Origin: a bacterium
GTDB taxonomy: Bacteria > UBP15 > UBA6099
Length of the DNA: 64,000 nt
Direction of reading: 5' to 3'
Assembly (NCBI GenBank): GCA_029564595.1
Contig: JAKQPS010000136.1
Coordinates: 1-64,000 of the forward strand
The position numbers were made by a program, and so were the translations under genes. The notes under the pieces were generated by a model. It saw nothing but the letters and a program-made list of their open reading frames with translations, had not been told where the DNA came from and ran no database searches. Shown here piece after piece: positions 16,856 to 27,573 of the stretch (positions are counted from its first letter, which is position 1; every line of letters starts with the position of its first letter).

Positions 16856-19717
16856 ATGAAAATGTCAGCTTGTTTTTTTGCTTTTGCCGCAATAATTCTC
16901 ACCGCTTGCGCGGCATCCCTCTGCGGAGAGTTCGATTATCCAAATATTAATATTTCTTCATCCCCTGCCGCAAGCGTCTCCTTGCTCATTCAGGACGGAG
17001 ACGTTGTTGTGGACATGGACGTCTCAAAACGCAAACCTTTGGCCCTTCTTATTATCAAAAAAGAGGAAACGTCGAAAAACTCGCACATGATATTGGAAGC
17101 CGACCTCGCTTCGTTAAAAACGCGGCTCATTCCGGCTCCGGACGCAGACGGCATGAGCGCAATCGTGTGGCATCCTGAAAACAAAGCGATTTTCGCGTTG
17201 GGATCGATCGGAGGAAAAAGCGCTGTCTGGCGGCGCGAATACCCGGCGACTGACGATTGGCAGATAATCTACTCGACTGAAGAAAAACTCAAAAAACTTC
17301 TGATATCCCCGACAACATTTTCCTTGTACGACGAACCTTTGACAGGCGGCGGCAAACAGCATCGGCTGATCATCGGAGTCGAGCTTGAGCCGGGCGTCTT
17401 CGGCATCAGAACGATAACCGAACACGGAGAGCTTCCTTATAATGTACACGCCCCGTTCAAATATCTTGATGATTTTTTCCCTCCCGGCAGATTCGAAGAA
17501 ATCAATGACTACTTCGACTACGACCCATCCGGAGTAGACTGGTCTTTGCCGGAAAGCATCCATTCTGTCGGTTCTCGAATGCTATGGAAAGACGCTAACG
17601 GTTCTTTGCATGTTTCAGATTATTATGATTATTGGTTTCATAGAATAAATGAGCCTATTAAGCACATCCGAGGCGACGCGGTGTTTTTTACTCCTAATGG
17701 AATTGGCCTAACTGTTTGGAAGCGAGGCGAGAACGGAGTAAAGACACATATAGGAAACCATGTCCGAGTTGCCGCAGATTCTCTACTGTTTGAAACGCCT
17801 CCCAAATGGGCTCCCGACGGAAAAGGCATCATCGGAGTTATAAATGCCAAGGACGGGCTTAGACTCGTCTATGAAACGGCAGACATCCCGCTTGCGGATG
17901 TAGTTAACGCATGGATGTTCGTCGAAAGCCCTCAAGACCTTGAACTGCTGGATTCCAATGGCGGCTTATTCAGAAAAACAGATTATGATCAATTATACAA
18001 CCTTTACGAATCCGAGAACTACGCATGCGCATATGGCTATTCCACTTCTATTCCCGCCCGGCCTTATCTTGTGACAACCGATATATTTTGGGAGGTTTTC
18101 GCCGCGTCTTTCGAGGGCATATTCCAAATATTCGAAAGATATGAAGCCATCCCGTCTTTCTGGTCTTTCGTTTCCGACGCAAACAAATATTTCTCTTCGC
18201 ATGAATCCGAATCAGATAACAGGTTGCGCGGAGTATTCGCGGTTCTGGACGGGTTGCGATACTATTCTGAAGACCAGAAAACTGAAATCAAGAAAATACT
18301 CGCATCGAAAGGGCGCTCTTATTCTGAAACTCTAGGCGTTGATTTTGAGTACGAAGACTTAAAGCCGCGCGGACACTACACAAGCAGCAAAGAACTGAGT
18401 CTTTATTTCAAAGCGTTTCGGTATCTTGCGAACATAGAATTCAACAAGACTGAATCCATCTCGTTGAATAACCTTCCTGCGGAGTTGAAAGAAAAAGCGC
18501 GCGGCATAATAGAGCCATACTCTTTTTTTACAGCGCCATCAAGGCACAGTCCGGCAATTATTTTTGAAGGCGTTCACAGAGATATCCCATCATACGTAAA
18601 GCATCTCCCCGGCGACAACAAATCGCGTTTCTTCCCAATGTCCTTCGGGTTCGACAATGAGGTTTTAAATTCGGTTGTTTACCACGATAATTGGCCTGCT
18701 GAAGAACAAGTAAAAAGGATGATCCCGGACTCTCTGGAGTTGCCAGCTGTCACCGGAAGCTTAACAGCTTTTAAGATTCTTGAAAAATACGGGTTGTTCG
18801 AACAAGAGCCTGCTATTGTAAATATCCTGAATGATTTGAAAAACCGATGGTCAAAGTTCAATCCCGATGAATCAGAGATATATTCGCAGTGGCTGAAAGC
18901 GCTTGGTGTTCAGTGGGCGGAGAGCGTTAGTCCGCCCGATTCAGGAGTGTCGAACTCTCTATGGCAAACGAAACGGCTTCAGACCGGGCTTGCTAGTTGG
19001 GCCACGCTCAGGCACGCCACCGTTCTTGTGAATGAAAGGACAGGCGCAGAATGCGGCGAAGGCGGTTTCGAGCCTATCGTTGTGATTCCGCCTATGGGCG
19101 CGGTGGAGCCTGATCCCGACGTTTTCTCCGCAATCGCTTCTTTGTTCGACGCAGAAATCAGAATGGTCGAAGAGAAACTCAACTTCGGAGGAATTGTCAA
19201 TCTTGGCGAGCGGGGATCTTATGAGGATGACCTTCGCAACGGCATTATTCGACGACTTAAGGAAAGCAAATCAGACGTTCTGAAATACAGAGAGATGGCC
19301 GTAAAACAAATCGCCGGCCTTCCGCTGTCTCCGGATGAGTATGAAAGCATATTCAACGCCGGACGAGCCGCAGAATACAATTTCCTTGTATTTAAAAGCC
19401 TTGCAAATGATGATTTTTCGATTGCAAATCCCGACCCGATTCCCAAACTCGCGGACGTTTCGGGAGGCGGCAAATATCGACTGCCGTATTTGCATGTCGC
19501 TGTCGGGCGGCCTGCTGAGTGGAACCTTATAGTTCCCCACTTTGGAGCCAGACAAGTGGTAAAAGGCTCCGTCTACACATATAACAGGTTCGTCGAAAAC
19601 ACTCTTTTTGACGACAGTAAATGGCGCGAGATCGTCGACCAGACGTCGCCTATCGACTGGACGCTGGACTTTTATTCGAATACGAGGCTCTCATGCCCAG
19701 CCGTTATTCCTTTCTGA
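16856..19717 (+). CDS. DUF3160-domain lipoprotein
   Basis: 953 aa with an N-terminal signal and a lipobox-like LTAC (residues 15-18), so probably membrane-anchored and exported. The first ~370 residues look like a beta-rich WD/propeller-type region. From about 375 the DUF3160 pattern appears (DQLYNLYESENYACAYG, PYLVTTDIFWEVFAASFE), with its C-terminal hallmarks SWATLRHATVLVNERTG, AVEPDPDVFSAIASLFDA and the strand-rich VAVGRPAEWNLIVPHFGA. DUF3160 proteins are large exported proteins without an assigned activity. The stop overlaps the CapA-like gene start by 25 bp, so the two are coupled. Confidence 0.75.
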   Translation: MKMSACFFAFAAIILTACAASLCGEFDYPNINISSSPAASVSLLIQDGDVVVDMDVSKRKPLALLIIKKEETSKNSHMILEADLASLKTRLIPAPDADGMSAIVWHPENKAIFALGSIGGKSAVWRREYPATDDWQIIYSTEEKLKKLLISPTTFSLYDEPLTGGGKQHRLIIGVELEPGVFGIRTITEHGELPYNVHAPFKYLDDFFPPGRFEEINDYFDYDPSGVDWSLPESIHSVGSRMLWKDANGSLHVSDYYDYWFHRINEPIKHIRGDAVFFTPNGIGLTVWKRGENGVKTHIGNHVRVAADSLLFETPPKWAPDGKGIIGVINAKDGLRLVYETADIPLADVVNAWMFVESPQDLELLDSNGGLFRKTDYDQLYNLYESENYACAYGYSTSIPARPYLVTTDIFWEVFAASFEGIFQIFERYEAIPSFWSFVSDANKYFSSHESESDNRLRGVFAVLDGLRYYSEDQKTEIKKILASKGRSYSETLGVDFEYEDLKPRGHYTSSKELSLYFKAFRYLANIEFNKTESISLNNLPAELKEKARGIIEPYSFFTAPSRHSPAIIFEGVHRDIPSYVKHLPGDNKSRFFPMSFGFDNEVLNSVVYHDNWPAEEQVKRMIPDSLELPAVTGSLTAFKILEKYGLFEQEPAIVNILNDLKNRWSKFNPDESEIYSQWLKALGVQWAESVSPPDSGVSNSLWQTKRLQTGLASWATLRHATVLVNERTGAECGEGGFEPIVVIPPMGAVEPDPDVFSAIASLFDAEIRMVEEKLNFGGIVNLGERGSYEDDLRNGIIRRLKESKSDVLKYREMAVKQIAGLPLSPDEYESIFNAGRAAEYNFLVFKSLANDDFSIANPDPIPKLADVSGGGKYRLPYLHVAVGRPAEWNLIVPHFGARQVVKGSVYTYNRFVENTLFDDSKWREIVDQTSPIDWTLDFYSNTRLSCPAVIPF

Positions 19718-21141
19718 CTTTGTTGTTCCTGACGATCCTTTCTTCGCCTCTTGTCTCGGATCAATCAGGAAGCGAACCGTTACCCGGCAAGCGTATCATA
19801 TTCGCGGGCGACATAATGTTGTCTCGCCTAGTTGAACAGGAAATGCGGCTATCAGGGAATGACAATCAATGGCGCGGCATGAAAAGTTTTTTCACGAGCG
19901 ACTCCATAATCGTCGGGAACCTTGAAGGGGCCGTCGGGAGTTCCGGCGACTGCGCAGACGGCATCCCGAGCAACTTATGCTTTCCCGTTTTGCCGATACG
20001 AATCCCCTATTTGAAAAAAGCGGGTTTCACCGCTCTTGTCAATGAGAATAACCATGCCCTCAACCTAGGGAATGATGGCGTTAGAGCCACAATAGAGTCA
20101 TTGATCGAAAACGACTTGATCCCCATAAGATTCTCGAACTCGCCTGTATTCATAAAAGCTGATGATATAACCATTGGCATCGTCGCATATTCGGTTTTCC
20201 CTGACGAAAAGAGGAAGCGGATAACCGCTGATAGCCGTGAAATGAAGCGAAAAATGAGACTCGCGGCCGCCCTTTCAGATGTTGTGGCCGTATACGCGCA
20301 CTGGGGCGTGGAATTCAGAGACTGGGCGTCTCCTTTTATGCGCGAGGAAGCGAAAAAACTCGTGGAGTCCGGAGCGGACATTATTCTAGGCGCGCATCCG
20401 CATGTCATCATCAAGCCGGAGTGCGTCTACGGCAGACCCGTTTTCTACTCGCTCGGCAACCACGTTTTTGATCAAAAGTACACGGCTGCAAAACGAGGCC
20501 TTCTGGCCGTATGCGATTTGAATAGCGATTCTCGTGAAGTCGCTTGCTCCGCAACAAGCACGTCTGCGAAGCCAAACAGCGGATTTCCGATAATTGAAAG
20601 CTTCTCGCCAGAAGAGAATAGCGACTTGATGAAATGCTCTTTTAGCATGAGGTCGCCTATCGAAATAAATGACATTGTCTTGCGCGCCGAAACTTTGCCT
20701 TCGCAACCAAATGAAATTGTTTTGGAAGGTTGGATTAAGAACAAGCGGCTTTGGAGATCAAGCCCGTCAGAAATCATTTCTCTTTCGAGCGGACGGATTT
20801 CATCCCTAGATGATGAAATCCTTCTGTTCGCTGTGGAGAAAAAACCTTCACGGATTGACGGAGAACACGCCCCTAGACCCTATGTTTATAGAATATCAAA
20901 GAAAAGACTTGATGCGTTGTGGAGAGGTTCCGCTCTTGCTTGGCCGCTTGTCGACGCCTCTGTAATCTGCTCCGATTCATGTTTTCTATGCGCTTTGCAC
21001 AGAGGAGATTCCTTTCTATTGTCGAATCCAAAAAATAATCAATTCAGACTCATGACTTACAGTTGGAACGGTTTCGGTTTCAAATCCTCTATGTCTGAAG
21101 AATTCTTGAGCCAATGCTCTGATTTCTTCGATGTCGAATGA
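19693..21141 (+). CDS. CapA-like (PGA_cap) metallophosphoesterase-fold protein
   Basis: 482 aa from the ATG inside the preceding gene. A hydrophobic signal segment (residues 5-20) leads into a calcineurin-like CapA domain: IIFAGDIMLSR, IVGNLEGAVGSS, NENNHALNLGNDG, VYAHWGVEFRDW, GADIILGAHPHVI and VFYSLGNHVFDQ, about residues 35-285. The last ~190 residues form an extra unknown region. CapA proteins take part in poly-gamma-glutamate capsule synthesis, but many homologs have other envelope roles and no capB/capC is nearby. Coupling to a DUF3160 lipoprotein suggests a shared envelope function. Confidence 0.8.
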   Translation: MPSRYSFLTLLFLTILSSPLVSDQSGSEPLPGKRIIFAGDIMLSRLVEQEMRLSGNDNQWRGMKSFFTSDSIIVGNLEGAVGSSGDCADGIPSNLCFPVLPIRIPYLKKAGFTALVNENNHALNLGNDGVRATIESLIENDLIPIRFSNSPVFIKADDITIGIVAYSVFPDEKRKRITADSREMKRKMRLAAALSDVVAVYAHWGVEFRDWASPFMREEAKKLVESGADIILGAHPHVIIKPECVYGRPVFYSLGNHVFDQKYTAAKRGLLAVCDLNSDSREVACSATSTSAKPNSGFPIIESFSPEENSDLMKCSFSMRSPIEINDIVLRAETLPSQPNEIVLEGWIKNKRLWRSSPSEIISLSSGRISSLDDEILLFAVEKKPSRIDGEHAPRPYVYRISKKRLDALWRGSALAWPLVDASVICSDSCFLCALHRGDSFLLSNPKNNQFRLMTYSWNGFGFKSSMSEEFLSQCSDFFDVE

Positions 21142-21251
21142 TGCGGTCGATATTCTGGAATTTAAACATCAATCTGCTTCGTCATAGTTTTAAACTGCGA
21201 AACTCGAATAAAGATTAAGGTTTGCCTGAGGATATGGTTAAAACACGCCGT

Positions 21252-21482
21252 TCAGTCCAGAGCGGCGACGAGGCTTATCTCGACTTTTTTTTCAGCAAGC
21301 GCGGCGACGATTCGGTCCCGCTCGCAATAATCGAACCTGAGGGCCACTCCGCAATCGGAGCTGATGTGCCGGGGCGTGGGAATCAGTTTAACCTCCACGC
21401 CGATCGCGCGGCACACCTTTTCCGCCTGTATCGCGTGGCTCGTCGAGTGAAAAGTCACAACGGCTCTTTTTATGCTTTCCAT
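21252..21482 (-). CDS. DUF3343 putative Se/S carrier-like protein
   Basis: 76-aa protein matching the whole DUF3343 family: AVVTFHSTSHAIQAEKVCRAIG, then VKLIPTPRHISSDCGVALRFD, with the conserved Cys at SSDCG. Members occur beside selenium or sulfur metabolism genes and are thought to carry activated Se/S on that cysteine. Here it stands alone on the minus strand between CapA and repeat sequence, and the function is not tested by context. Close GATAAT-like -10 upstream. Confidence 0.8.
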   Translation of the reverse strand: MESIKRAVVTFHSTSHAIQAEKVCRAIGVEVKLIPTPRHISSDCGVALRFDYCERDRIVAALAEKKVEISLVAALD

Positions 21483-21539
21483 GGGTTCATATTATCGCTC
21501 AAAACGCCCCGGCAGCACAACACAATGAAAACGAATCCG

Positions 21540-21723
21540 CCGTTAGGGTTCGGAAGCGAATGTTCAAAACGCATGAAACGCAGAACGCAGGCGCTTTTTA
21601 CAGTGAATTGGACATTGGGTTCGCGAAAAAAAGGTGGCGCCCCAAAACTCGCTTTGGGGGGGTTGAAGCAATTCGCCGCTATGAAAATCGCCCCATTTCG
21701 TCGGCTCTATCTACGAATCCGGG
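21540..21723. repeat. Composite dispersed repeat
   Basis: This 180-bp non-coding segment contains a ~59-bp unit (21665-21723) that recurs almost unchanged in reverse complement at 61481-61545. The palindromic part of that unit is also present at 50953-50984 and 56605-56638. The upstream half (21540-21600) resembles 61650-61720 in reverse complement. Between them, GCGCCCCAAAACTCGCTTTGGGGGG forms an imperfect hairpin like the one at 28609-28630. Confidence 0.7.
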
Positions 21724-21818
21724 ATGAATTGTCGCGTTGCATAGCTCAGCCCGACATATTTGATTCTCTTAATACCGGTGGAAATTAGAAAAGCGCTTGG
21801 CGCGGTAATGCGCCGGGA

Positions 21819-23099
<1,281 letters not shown>

Positions 23100-23233
23100 C
23101 CAACCTCCGAGGCGGAATATTCGGCCCGCGCCGCCCGCCGCCGGGAATGATTCCCTGCGATAGTTTTTTTCAGCCTCTCCGCCCGGCGCGGCGCATTGAT
23201 CCCGCGCCGTTCGTTTCCATCTATGATAAAAAC

Positions 23234-23821
23234 TTATCTGGCTTCCGGCAAGAGAACTTTATCAATAATTCCGTATTCGAGCGCCTCTTCGGCTGACATG
23301 AATTTGTCGCGCTCGGTGTCCAGAGCGATTTTGTCAATCGGCTGGCTCGTATGTCCCGCAATTATCGAGTTGAGTTTGTCGCGGACTTTCTTCATCTCTT
23401 CTGCCTGAATCGCGATGTCGGTGGCCTGACCCTGAAAACCGCCCATCGGCTGGTGAATCAGGATTCTCGAATTGGGCAGAGCGTATCGTTTTCCTTTTGC
23501 GCCCGCGCACAGCAGAACGGCTCCCATGCTTGAGGCCTGTCCGACGCAGATGGTGGACACGTCCGGCTTGATCAACTGCATGCAGTCGTATATCGCCAGC
23601 CCGGCGGTCACGGAGCCGCCCGGCGAGTTGATGTACACGTCTATGTCTTTGGTGGTGTCCTCTTTTTCGAGGAAAAGCAACTGGGCCATCGCGAGGTTCG
23701 CTATATCGTCGTTTATGGCCGTGCCGATGAACACGATCCTGTCCTTGAGCAGCCTCGAATAAATATCGTACGAGCGCTCTCCCCTGTTTGTCTGTTCGAC
23801 TACTATCGGAACGAGTGTCAT
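23234..23821 (-). CDS. clpP: ATP-dependent Clp protease proteolytic subunit
   Basis: 195 aa from the ATG directly after the tig stop (one base gap). Serine protease that forms the tetradecameric chamber with ClpX. Catalytic Ser in [11 protein letters not shown], His in [10 protein letters not shown], and the Asp further down in [11 protein letters not shown]-terminal processing segment [20 protein letters not shown]. Overlong upstream reading frame ignored because it lies inside tig. Confidence 0.97.
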   Translation of the reverse strand: MTLVPIVVEQTNRGERSYDIYSRLLKDRIVFIGTAINDDIANLAMAQLLFLEKEDTTKDIDVYINSPGGSVTAGLAIYDCMQLIKPDVSTICVGQASSMGAVLLCAGAKGKRYALPNSRILIHQPMGGFQGQATDIAIQAEEMKKVRDKLNSIIAGHTSQPIDKIALDTERDKFMSAEEALEYGIIDKVLLPEAR

Positions 23822-23822
23822 A

Positions 23823-25217
23823 TTATTCTTTCTCTCCTTCCGGATTGCCGTCGGCCGGGGCCGCGGTTTCAATTTCCGTCTTCGCCGTTTCCGTATCCGT
23901 CTTCGGTTCCGGAGCCGGGTCGTCCATGAACTTCACCCTGCCCCTGATCAGCCTCATCACTTTCCGCTCCCGCACCTCCGTCCTCAGATGCGCGAGGAAC
24001 TCCCGGTTCTTCATCAGCTTCTTCATATCTGACTTCTGAAGCCCGTTGCGGTAAGCGTACTGCAGCAGCTCCATTTCAAGCTCCTGCGGGAATATCTCCA
24101 TGTTTTCCTGAGTGAAGAGCCTGTCGAAGATAATCCGGCGCTTCACTTCATTGCGGGCCGAGTGATACTCTTCATCCTTCATTTCGTCGAGGTCTTTGCC
24201 CTGAGCGGCTGCCCAGTCTTCGATGGTCTTGCCTTCTCTTTCGAGAGCCGCCTCATACCTGTCGAATCGCTCCTGAATCTCGTCGAGAACCAGCTTGCGC
24301 GGCACTTCCAGATATGTGGTGTCGACCATCCTCTGAATCATCTGTTCGCCGACTTCCTGTTCGTGGCGCTGCACTTTCATCAGGCGAATCTGTTTTTCTA
24401 TGTCTTTCTTGAACGCGTCGGCGTCCGCGTAGTTGCCGATTTTTTTCAGGAATTCCTCGTCAATCTCCGGGACTTTCGCGCTTTCGATGGACACCAGAGT
24501 TATCGTAACAGTGGTGTCCCTGCCTGCGAGGTCAGGGTTCTGGTAATTCTCCGGATACTTCACCGGGAACTCTTTATTCTCGCCCGGCTTCATGCCGACG
24601 ATGTTGTTCTCGATTTCAGGAAGCATCTCGCCCTCGCCCATCCTGAGGACGAGCCCCTCGCGGTTGTCGACCAGAACGGCGTTCTCCGCCTTGATTTCAT
24701 AGTTGATGGTGACGCGGTCGGGTTCTGCGCAACCGCGATCATCTGTCATCGGCGCGAACTCGGCGGCTCTTTTCCGCATCGCCAGAACGGCCTCTTCGAC
24801 TTCGGACTCTTCCACTTTCACTTCTCGGTTGAGCTGAACGGGGATGATGTCGTATTCGCCAAGCTCAAAATCCGGCAGGGCCTGAAGCTTGAACTTCACC
24901 TCGAGGGCCTCGCCCGCCTTGAGCGTCGGGAACGGATCGAACTCCGGCTCGCCGATGGGTATGATTTTTGACTGTTCGATGGCCTTCTCATACACGTCGG
25001 GAAGCAGGTCGTGGAGAGCCTCAGCCGCGATGCCTTCCTCGCCGACCATGCTCTTGATGACTTCGCGCGGGACTTTTCCCTTGCGGAATCCCTTAATCGC
25101 CTGCCCGGAGGCCATCTGCTGATATACCCGGCTGATGGCCTTGTCGACCATTTCCTTGGGGGCGGTGATTTCGATCTCGATGTTTTCGTTGTCGATCCTG
25201 TTTGCTTTTACTTCCAT
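23823..25217 (-). CDS. tig: Trigger factor
   Basis: 464-aa ribosome-bound chaperone/peptidyl-prolyl isomerase. The N-terminal ribosome-binding domain contains a GFRKGKVP signature (residues about 40-47). The FKBP-like domain spans about 150-245 ([24 protein letters not shown]) and the helical C-terminal chaperone domain follows. A ~30-residue acidic/Pro/Ala tail ends the protein. First gene of tig-clpP-clpX, the common bacterial order for co- and post-translational protein quality control. Confidence 0.97.
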   Translation of the reverse strand: MEVKANRIDNENIEIEITAPKEMVDKAISRVYQQMASGQAIKGFRKGKVPREVIKSMVGEEGIAAEALHDLLPDVYEKAIEQSKIIPIGEPEFDPFPTLKAGEALEVKFKLQALPDFELGEYDIIPVQLNREVKVEESEVEEAVLAMRKRAAEFAPMTDDRGCAEPDRVTINYEIKAENAVLVDNREGLVLRMGEGEMLPEIENNIVGMKPGENKEFPVKYPENYQNPDLAGRDTTVTITLVSIESAKVPEIDEEFLKKIGNYADADAFKKDIEKQIRLMKVQRHEQEVGEQMIQRMVDTTYLEVPRKLVLDEIQERFDRYEAALEREGKTIEDWAAAQGKDLDEMKDEEYHSARNEVKRRIIFDRLFTQENMEIFPQELEMELLQYAYRNGLQKSDMKKLMKNREFLAHLRTEVRERKVMRLIRGRVKFMDDPAPEPKTDTETAKTEIETAAPADGNPEGEKE

Positions 25218-25319
25218 GATGAATGTCCGTCCTAAATATCCGTCCGCCCGACCGGCGCCGGACGTCTGTTTGATTTTGAGAACTCTGACGTTGAAATCGC
25301 AGCCTCTGGGAGCAAAAAA

Positions 25320-25365
25320 AGAGCCGGCAAGGATTCGAACGCCGGGCGCGGCGCCGGCCGCGCCC
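25320..25365 (-). terminator. Terminator region with tRNA 3'-end-like remnant
   Basis: On the minus strand just past tRNA-Gly, GGGCGCGG (25358-25365) pairs with CCGCGCCC (25344-25351). This is followed by TTCGAATCC and TTGCCGGCTC, which look like the T-loop and acceptor end of a lost tRNA, and then a run of seven T (25313-25319). The hairpin plus T-run probably ends the tRNA transcript before tig. Confidence 0.5.
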
Positions 25366-25378
25366 TGAAATGTTAAAA

Positions 25379-25449
25379 GCGGGAGACGGGATTTGAACCC
25401 GCGACCCCTGCCTTGGCAAGGCAGTGCTCTACCACTGAGCTACTCCCGC
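25379..25449 (-). tRNA. tRNA-Gly (anticodon GCC)
   Basis: 71-nt cloverleaf: acceptor GCGGGAG/CTCCCGC, D-arm GCTC/GAGC, anticodon stem CTGCC/GGCAG with loop TTGCCAA, T-loop TTCAAAT. Third in a Lys-Leu-Gly array. Confidence 0.97.
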
Positions 25450-25499
25450 GTTTCCTGCAAACATCTTTTTATTTTCTTCTTCCAATCCCCGGCGAGATA

Positions 25500-25583
25500 T
25501 GGGCAAGGAGAGACTTGAACTCTCACGGGGTTTCCCCCACCAGATCCTAAGTCTGGCGCGTCTGCCAGTTCCGCCACTCACCC
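25500..25583 (-). tRNA. tRNA-Leu (anticodon TAG)
   Basis: 84-nt class II tRNA: acceptor GGGTGAG/CTTGCCC with wobble pairs, discriminator A, anticodon stem CCAGA/TCTGG with loop CTTAGGA, and a long variable arm TGGGGGAAACCCCGT, as expected for leucine tRNAs. Confidence 0.96.
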
Positions 25584-25598
25584 CTGCTCTATCTCACA

Positions 25599-25671
25599 TG
25601 GGCCGTAAAGGATTCGAACCTTTGACCTTGGGATTAAGAGTCCCCTGCTCTACCAACTGAGCTAACGGCCC
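25599..25671 (-). tRNA. tRNA-Lys (anticodon CTT)
   Basis: 73-nt cloverleaf: acceptor GGGCCGT/ACGGCCC, D-arm GCTC/GAGC, anticodon loop CTCTTAA (anticodon CTT), T-arm AAAGG TTCGAAT CCTTT, discriminator A. First of the three-tRNA array downstream of the HU gene. Confidence 0.96.
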
Positions 25672-25747
25672 GATTTCCAGACAGCTCTTCAGGCCGCCCG
25701 ATCTATTCCTTTTTCTTCTCTTGTCTCCCGGCCGATCCGCGCCGCCG

Positions 25748-26032
25748 CTATTTTATCGTTTCCCTTACAAGGTCTTTCAGCGCCTTGCTCGGCCTGAACG
25801 ACGGCGTCACCGTCTCATCTATCTCAATTCTTTCCTGCGTCTTCGGGTTGATTCCTTTGCGGGCTTTCCTTCTCTTTATCTTGAACGCCCCGAATCCTCC
25901 CACATTAATCTCCTCTTCCCTCAATAGGCAGTCCCTTACTATTCCGAAAATCGTCTCGACCGCCGTCGTCGCTTCTTTCTTTGAGAGGTTCAGCTTTTCA
26001 GCCACCAGATCTATCATCTGGAGTTTATTCAT
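25748..26032 (-). CDS. HU/IHF-family DNA-binding protein
   Basis: 94-aa nucleoid protein that bends DNA as a dimer. The N-terminal helical region (MNKLQMIDLVAEKLNLSKKE) is followed by INVGGFGAFKIKRRKARKG and the beta-arm signature NPKTQERIEI with TVTPSFRPSKALK. Full length for the family. Strong upstream GGAGG ribosome site. HU cannot be told from IHF-alpha/beta by eye. Confidence 0.95.
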   Translation of the reverse strand: MNKLQMIDLVAEKLNLSKKEATTAVETIFGIVRDCLLREEEINVGGFGAFKIKRRKARKGINPKTQERIEIDETVTPSFRPSKALKDLVRETIK

Positions 26033-26200
26033 CTCTCACCTCCTCAAAATTTCCTCTTTCTCTAGTATTTTTAATACATCTTTCAAAATCGCGTCAAATT
26101 ATAATAAGATTCCAGCCGACCTACAACACCCTTTTCAAAAAAAATCCTTTTACTCTGCGGATACTGCGGAATCTGGCGCTCCGCGCGCCTGCCCGCCGCC

Positions 26201-26359
26201 TCACTTGCCCCCGGAAAAACTCCCGTACAACATGAAGCACAGATTCATCAGCCCGAAAAACGCCAACCCTACCATCGTCCCCACCCCGGCGGCCAGTATG
26301 TACCTGTACATCGGCACATCCGTGATTTCCTTCGAAAACAGTTTGCTTAAGAATCCCAT
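26201..26359 (-). CDS. 52-aa single-pass membrane protein
   Basis: Small gene on the minus strand with a GGAG ribosome site six bases before ATG. The product has a short polar N-terminus (MGFLSKLFSKEITDVPMYRY), one clear transmembrane helix (ILAAGVGTMVGLAFFGLMNL, then CFMLYG) and ends in SGGK. No family recognised. It precedes HU and the tRNA array on the same strand, with a 168-bp gap before HU that contains no other gene. Confidence 0.6.
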   Translation of the reverse strand: MGFLSKLFSKEITDVPMYRYILAAGVGTMVGLAFFGLMNLCFMLYGSFSGGK

Positions 26360-26484
26360 GTCTGTTCTCCATTAAAAAACCTTTTAGATAATACAGTATA
26401 TCTTTAAAAAATCAAGGCGGCGCAAATAAAATAAGACATTCAAATAAGCGCAATAAAATGATGAATGAAGAGAAGCTGAATTTC

Positions 26485-26493
26485 TGGTATAAT
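26485..26493 (+). promoter_or_regulatory. Extended -10 promoter of hicBA locus 1
   Basis: TGGTATAAT is a consensus extended -10 with no good -35, located 35 bp before the hicB-like TTG start. Confidence 0.6.
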
Positions 26494-26527
26494 CGTCGGG
26501 GCAAAGGTCTGTGCGGAGGAAGCCGGA

Positions 26528-26755
26528 TTGAAATATTCTTACGAAGCGATCATCGAGCAGGACGAAGGCGGACATTACGTGGCGAGCGTGCCATGTGTCG
26601 AGGCCTGCTACGCGCAGGGAGCCACGCCGGAGGAAGCAGCGAAAAACCTAGCGGACGTGCTTGAGATGCGGCTGCGGGATATAATCGAGGACGGCGGCAG
26701 CCCGCCCGTCCAGTGCCGCTTCATAGAGCGAATCACCATCGAGGCGGACGTATGA
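26528..26755 (+). CDS. HicB-like antitoxin (locus 1)
   Basis: 75 aa with a TTG start chosen because GGAGGAAG lies six bases before it. Matches the short HicB fold, a partially degraded RNase-H-like domain: YEAIIEQDEGGHYVASVPCV, CYAQGATPEEAAKNL, LRDIIEDG. Neutralises the HicA toxin encoded next, with which it overlaps by 4 bp. It lacks a C-terminal DNA-binding domain, so any autoregulation would need another factor. Confidence 0.85.
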   Translation: MKYSYEAIIEQDEGGHYVASVPCVEACYAQGATPEEAAKNLADVLEMRLRDIIEDGGSPPVQCRFIERITIEADV

Positions 26756-26982
26756 GCGAAAAACTCCCGGCGGTCAAAAGCCGCGAGGTTATCTCCGCCC
26801 TCGGCAGACTCGGATTCAAAGAAACGCGCCGCTCGAAGGGAAGCCACGTGCAGTTGGCGGACGATTCGGGCCGCCGCGTCACCGTCCCCGCCCGCTCAAG
26901 CGCGGACATCTGTTGCGGGCTGATGCAAAAGATAATCCAGAGCGCAGGCGTGACCAAGGAACAGTTCATTGAAGCGTTGTGA
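26752..26982 (+). CDS. HicA-like mRNA interferase (locus 1)
   Basis: 76-aa toxin of the HicA/YcfA type with a double-stranded-RNA-binding fold. The catalytic His is His32 in KGSHVQL, and the family pattern VISALGRLGFKETRRS and VPARSSADI is complete. Coupled to the antitoxin by an ATGA overlap. Toxin-second order is the same as in locus 2. Confidence 0.85.
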   Translation: MSEKLPAVKSREVISALGRLGFKETRRSKGSHVQLADDSGRRVTVPARSSADICCGLMQKIIQSAGVTKEQFIEAL

Positions 26983-27012
26983 TAAAATATTGAAAACTCC
27001 GGAGGTTCTACA

Positions 27013-27573
27013 ATGGGAAAAGACGCGTACGGAAGGATAACGAAAGAAGACTCCGTCCTGCTAATAATTGACGTGCAGGAGAAATTCGTGCCGCACATCA
27101 AGAATATCGACGAAGTCATAGCGAACTGTTCGAGAATGGCGTCGGGATGCCGCGCGATCGGCGTCCCCATAATCGTCACCGAGCAGTACCCTGAAGGTCT
27201 GGGCCGCACCGTTCCCGAAGTTCAGGAGGCCATCGGCGACACCGCGATACTGGAAAAAACCGCGTTCAGCGTTTTTGCGGACCCGGCGATAGCCTCGGAG
27301 ATAGAGAAACTGGGGCGTCCGAACCTGATGCTGGCGGGAGTCGAGGCGCATGTGTGCCTCATCAAAACCGCCCTCGACGCTCTGGCCGCCGGATACAATG
27401 TCCATTGGATAGACGACGCGATATCTTCTCGAACCAAAGGGAACGTCCGCGCCGCCCGCGACCGCGCGCGGCGCTGCGGAGCATTCCCTTCCAGCGCTGA
27501 AATGGCCCTCTTCCAACTCATCTCCTCCTCCAAAGACGAGCATTTCCGCGCCATCAGCAAACTCGTCAAATAA
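27013..27573 (+). CDS. Isochorismatase-like cysteine hydrolase
   Basis: 186 aa. Rossmann-like hydrolase family with the Asp-Lys-Cys triad visible: VLLIIDVQEKF, ILEKTAFSVF and AGVEAHVCLIKTALDA, plus a cis-peptide-type MLAGVE motif. Members hydrolyse isochorismate, nicotinamide or other small amides, and the substrate cannot be assigned here. It resembles the isochorismatase-domain (ISOC) subgroup. GGAGG site eight bases before ATG; 30 bp after hicA, perhaps co-transcribed by chance. Confidence 0.85.
   Translation: MGKDAYGRITKEDSVLLIIDVQEKFVPHIKNIDEVIANCSRMASGCRAIGVPIIVTEQYPEGLGRTVPEVQEAIGDTAILEKTAFSVFADPAIASEIEKLGRPNLMLAGVEAHVCLIKTALDALAAGYNVHWIDDAISSRTKGNVRAARDRARRCGAFPSSAEMALFQLISSSKDEHFRAISKLVK

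Noticed and set aside
21222-21788. Plus-strand 188-codon frame
   Set aside because: It runs antisense through the DUF3343 gene and then through a dispersed repeat; its only similarity is to another frame over the same repeat at 61.7 kb.
25785-26375. Plus-strand 196-codon frame
   Set aside because: It is antisense to the HU gene and the small membrane-protein gene, both of which have ribosome sites and family or membrane-helix support.
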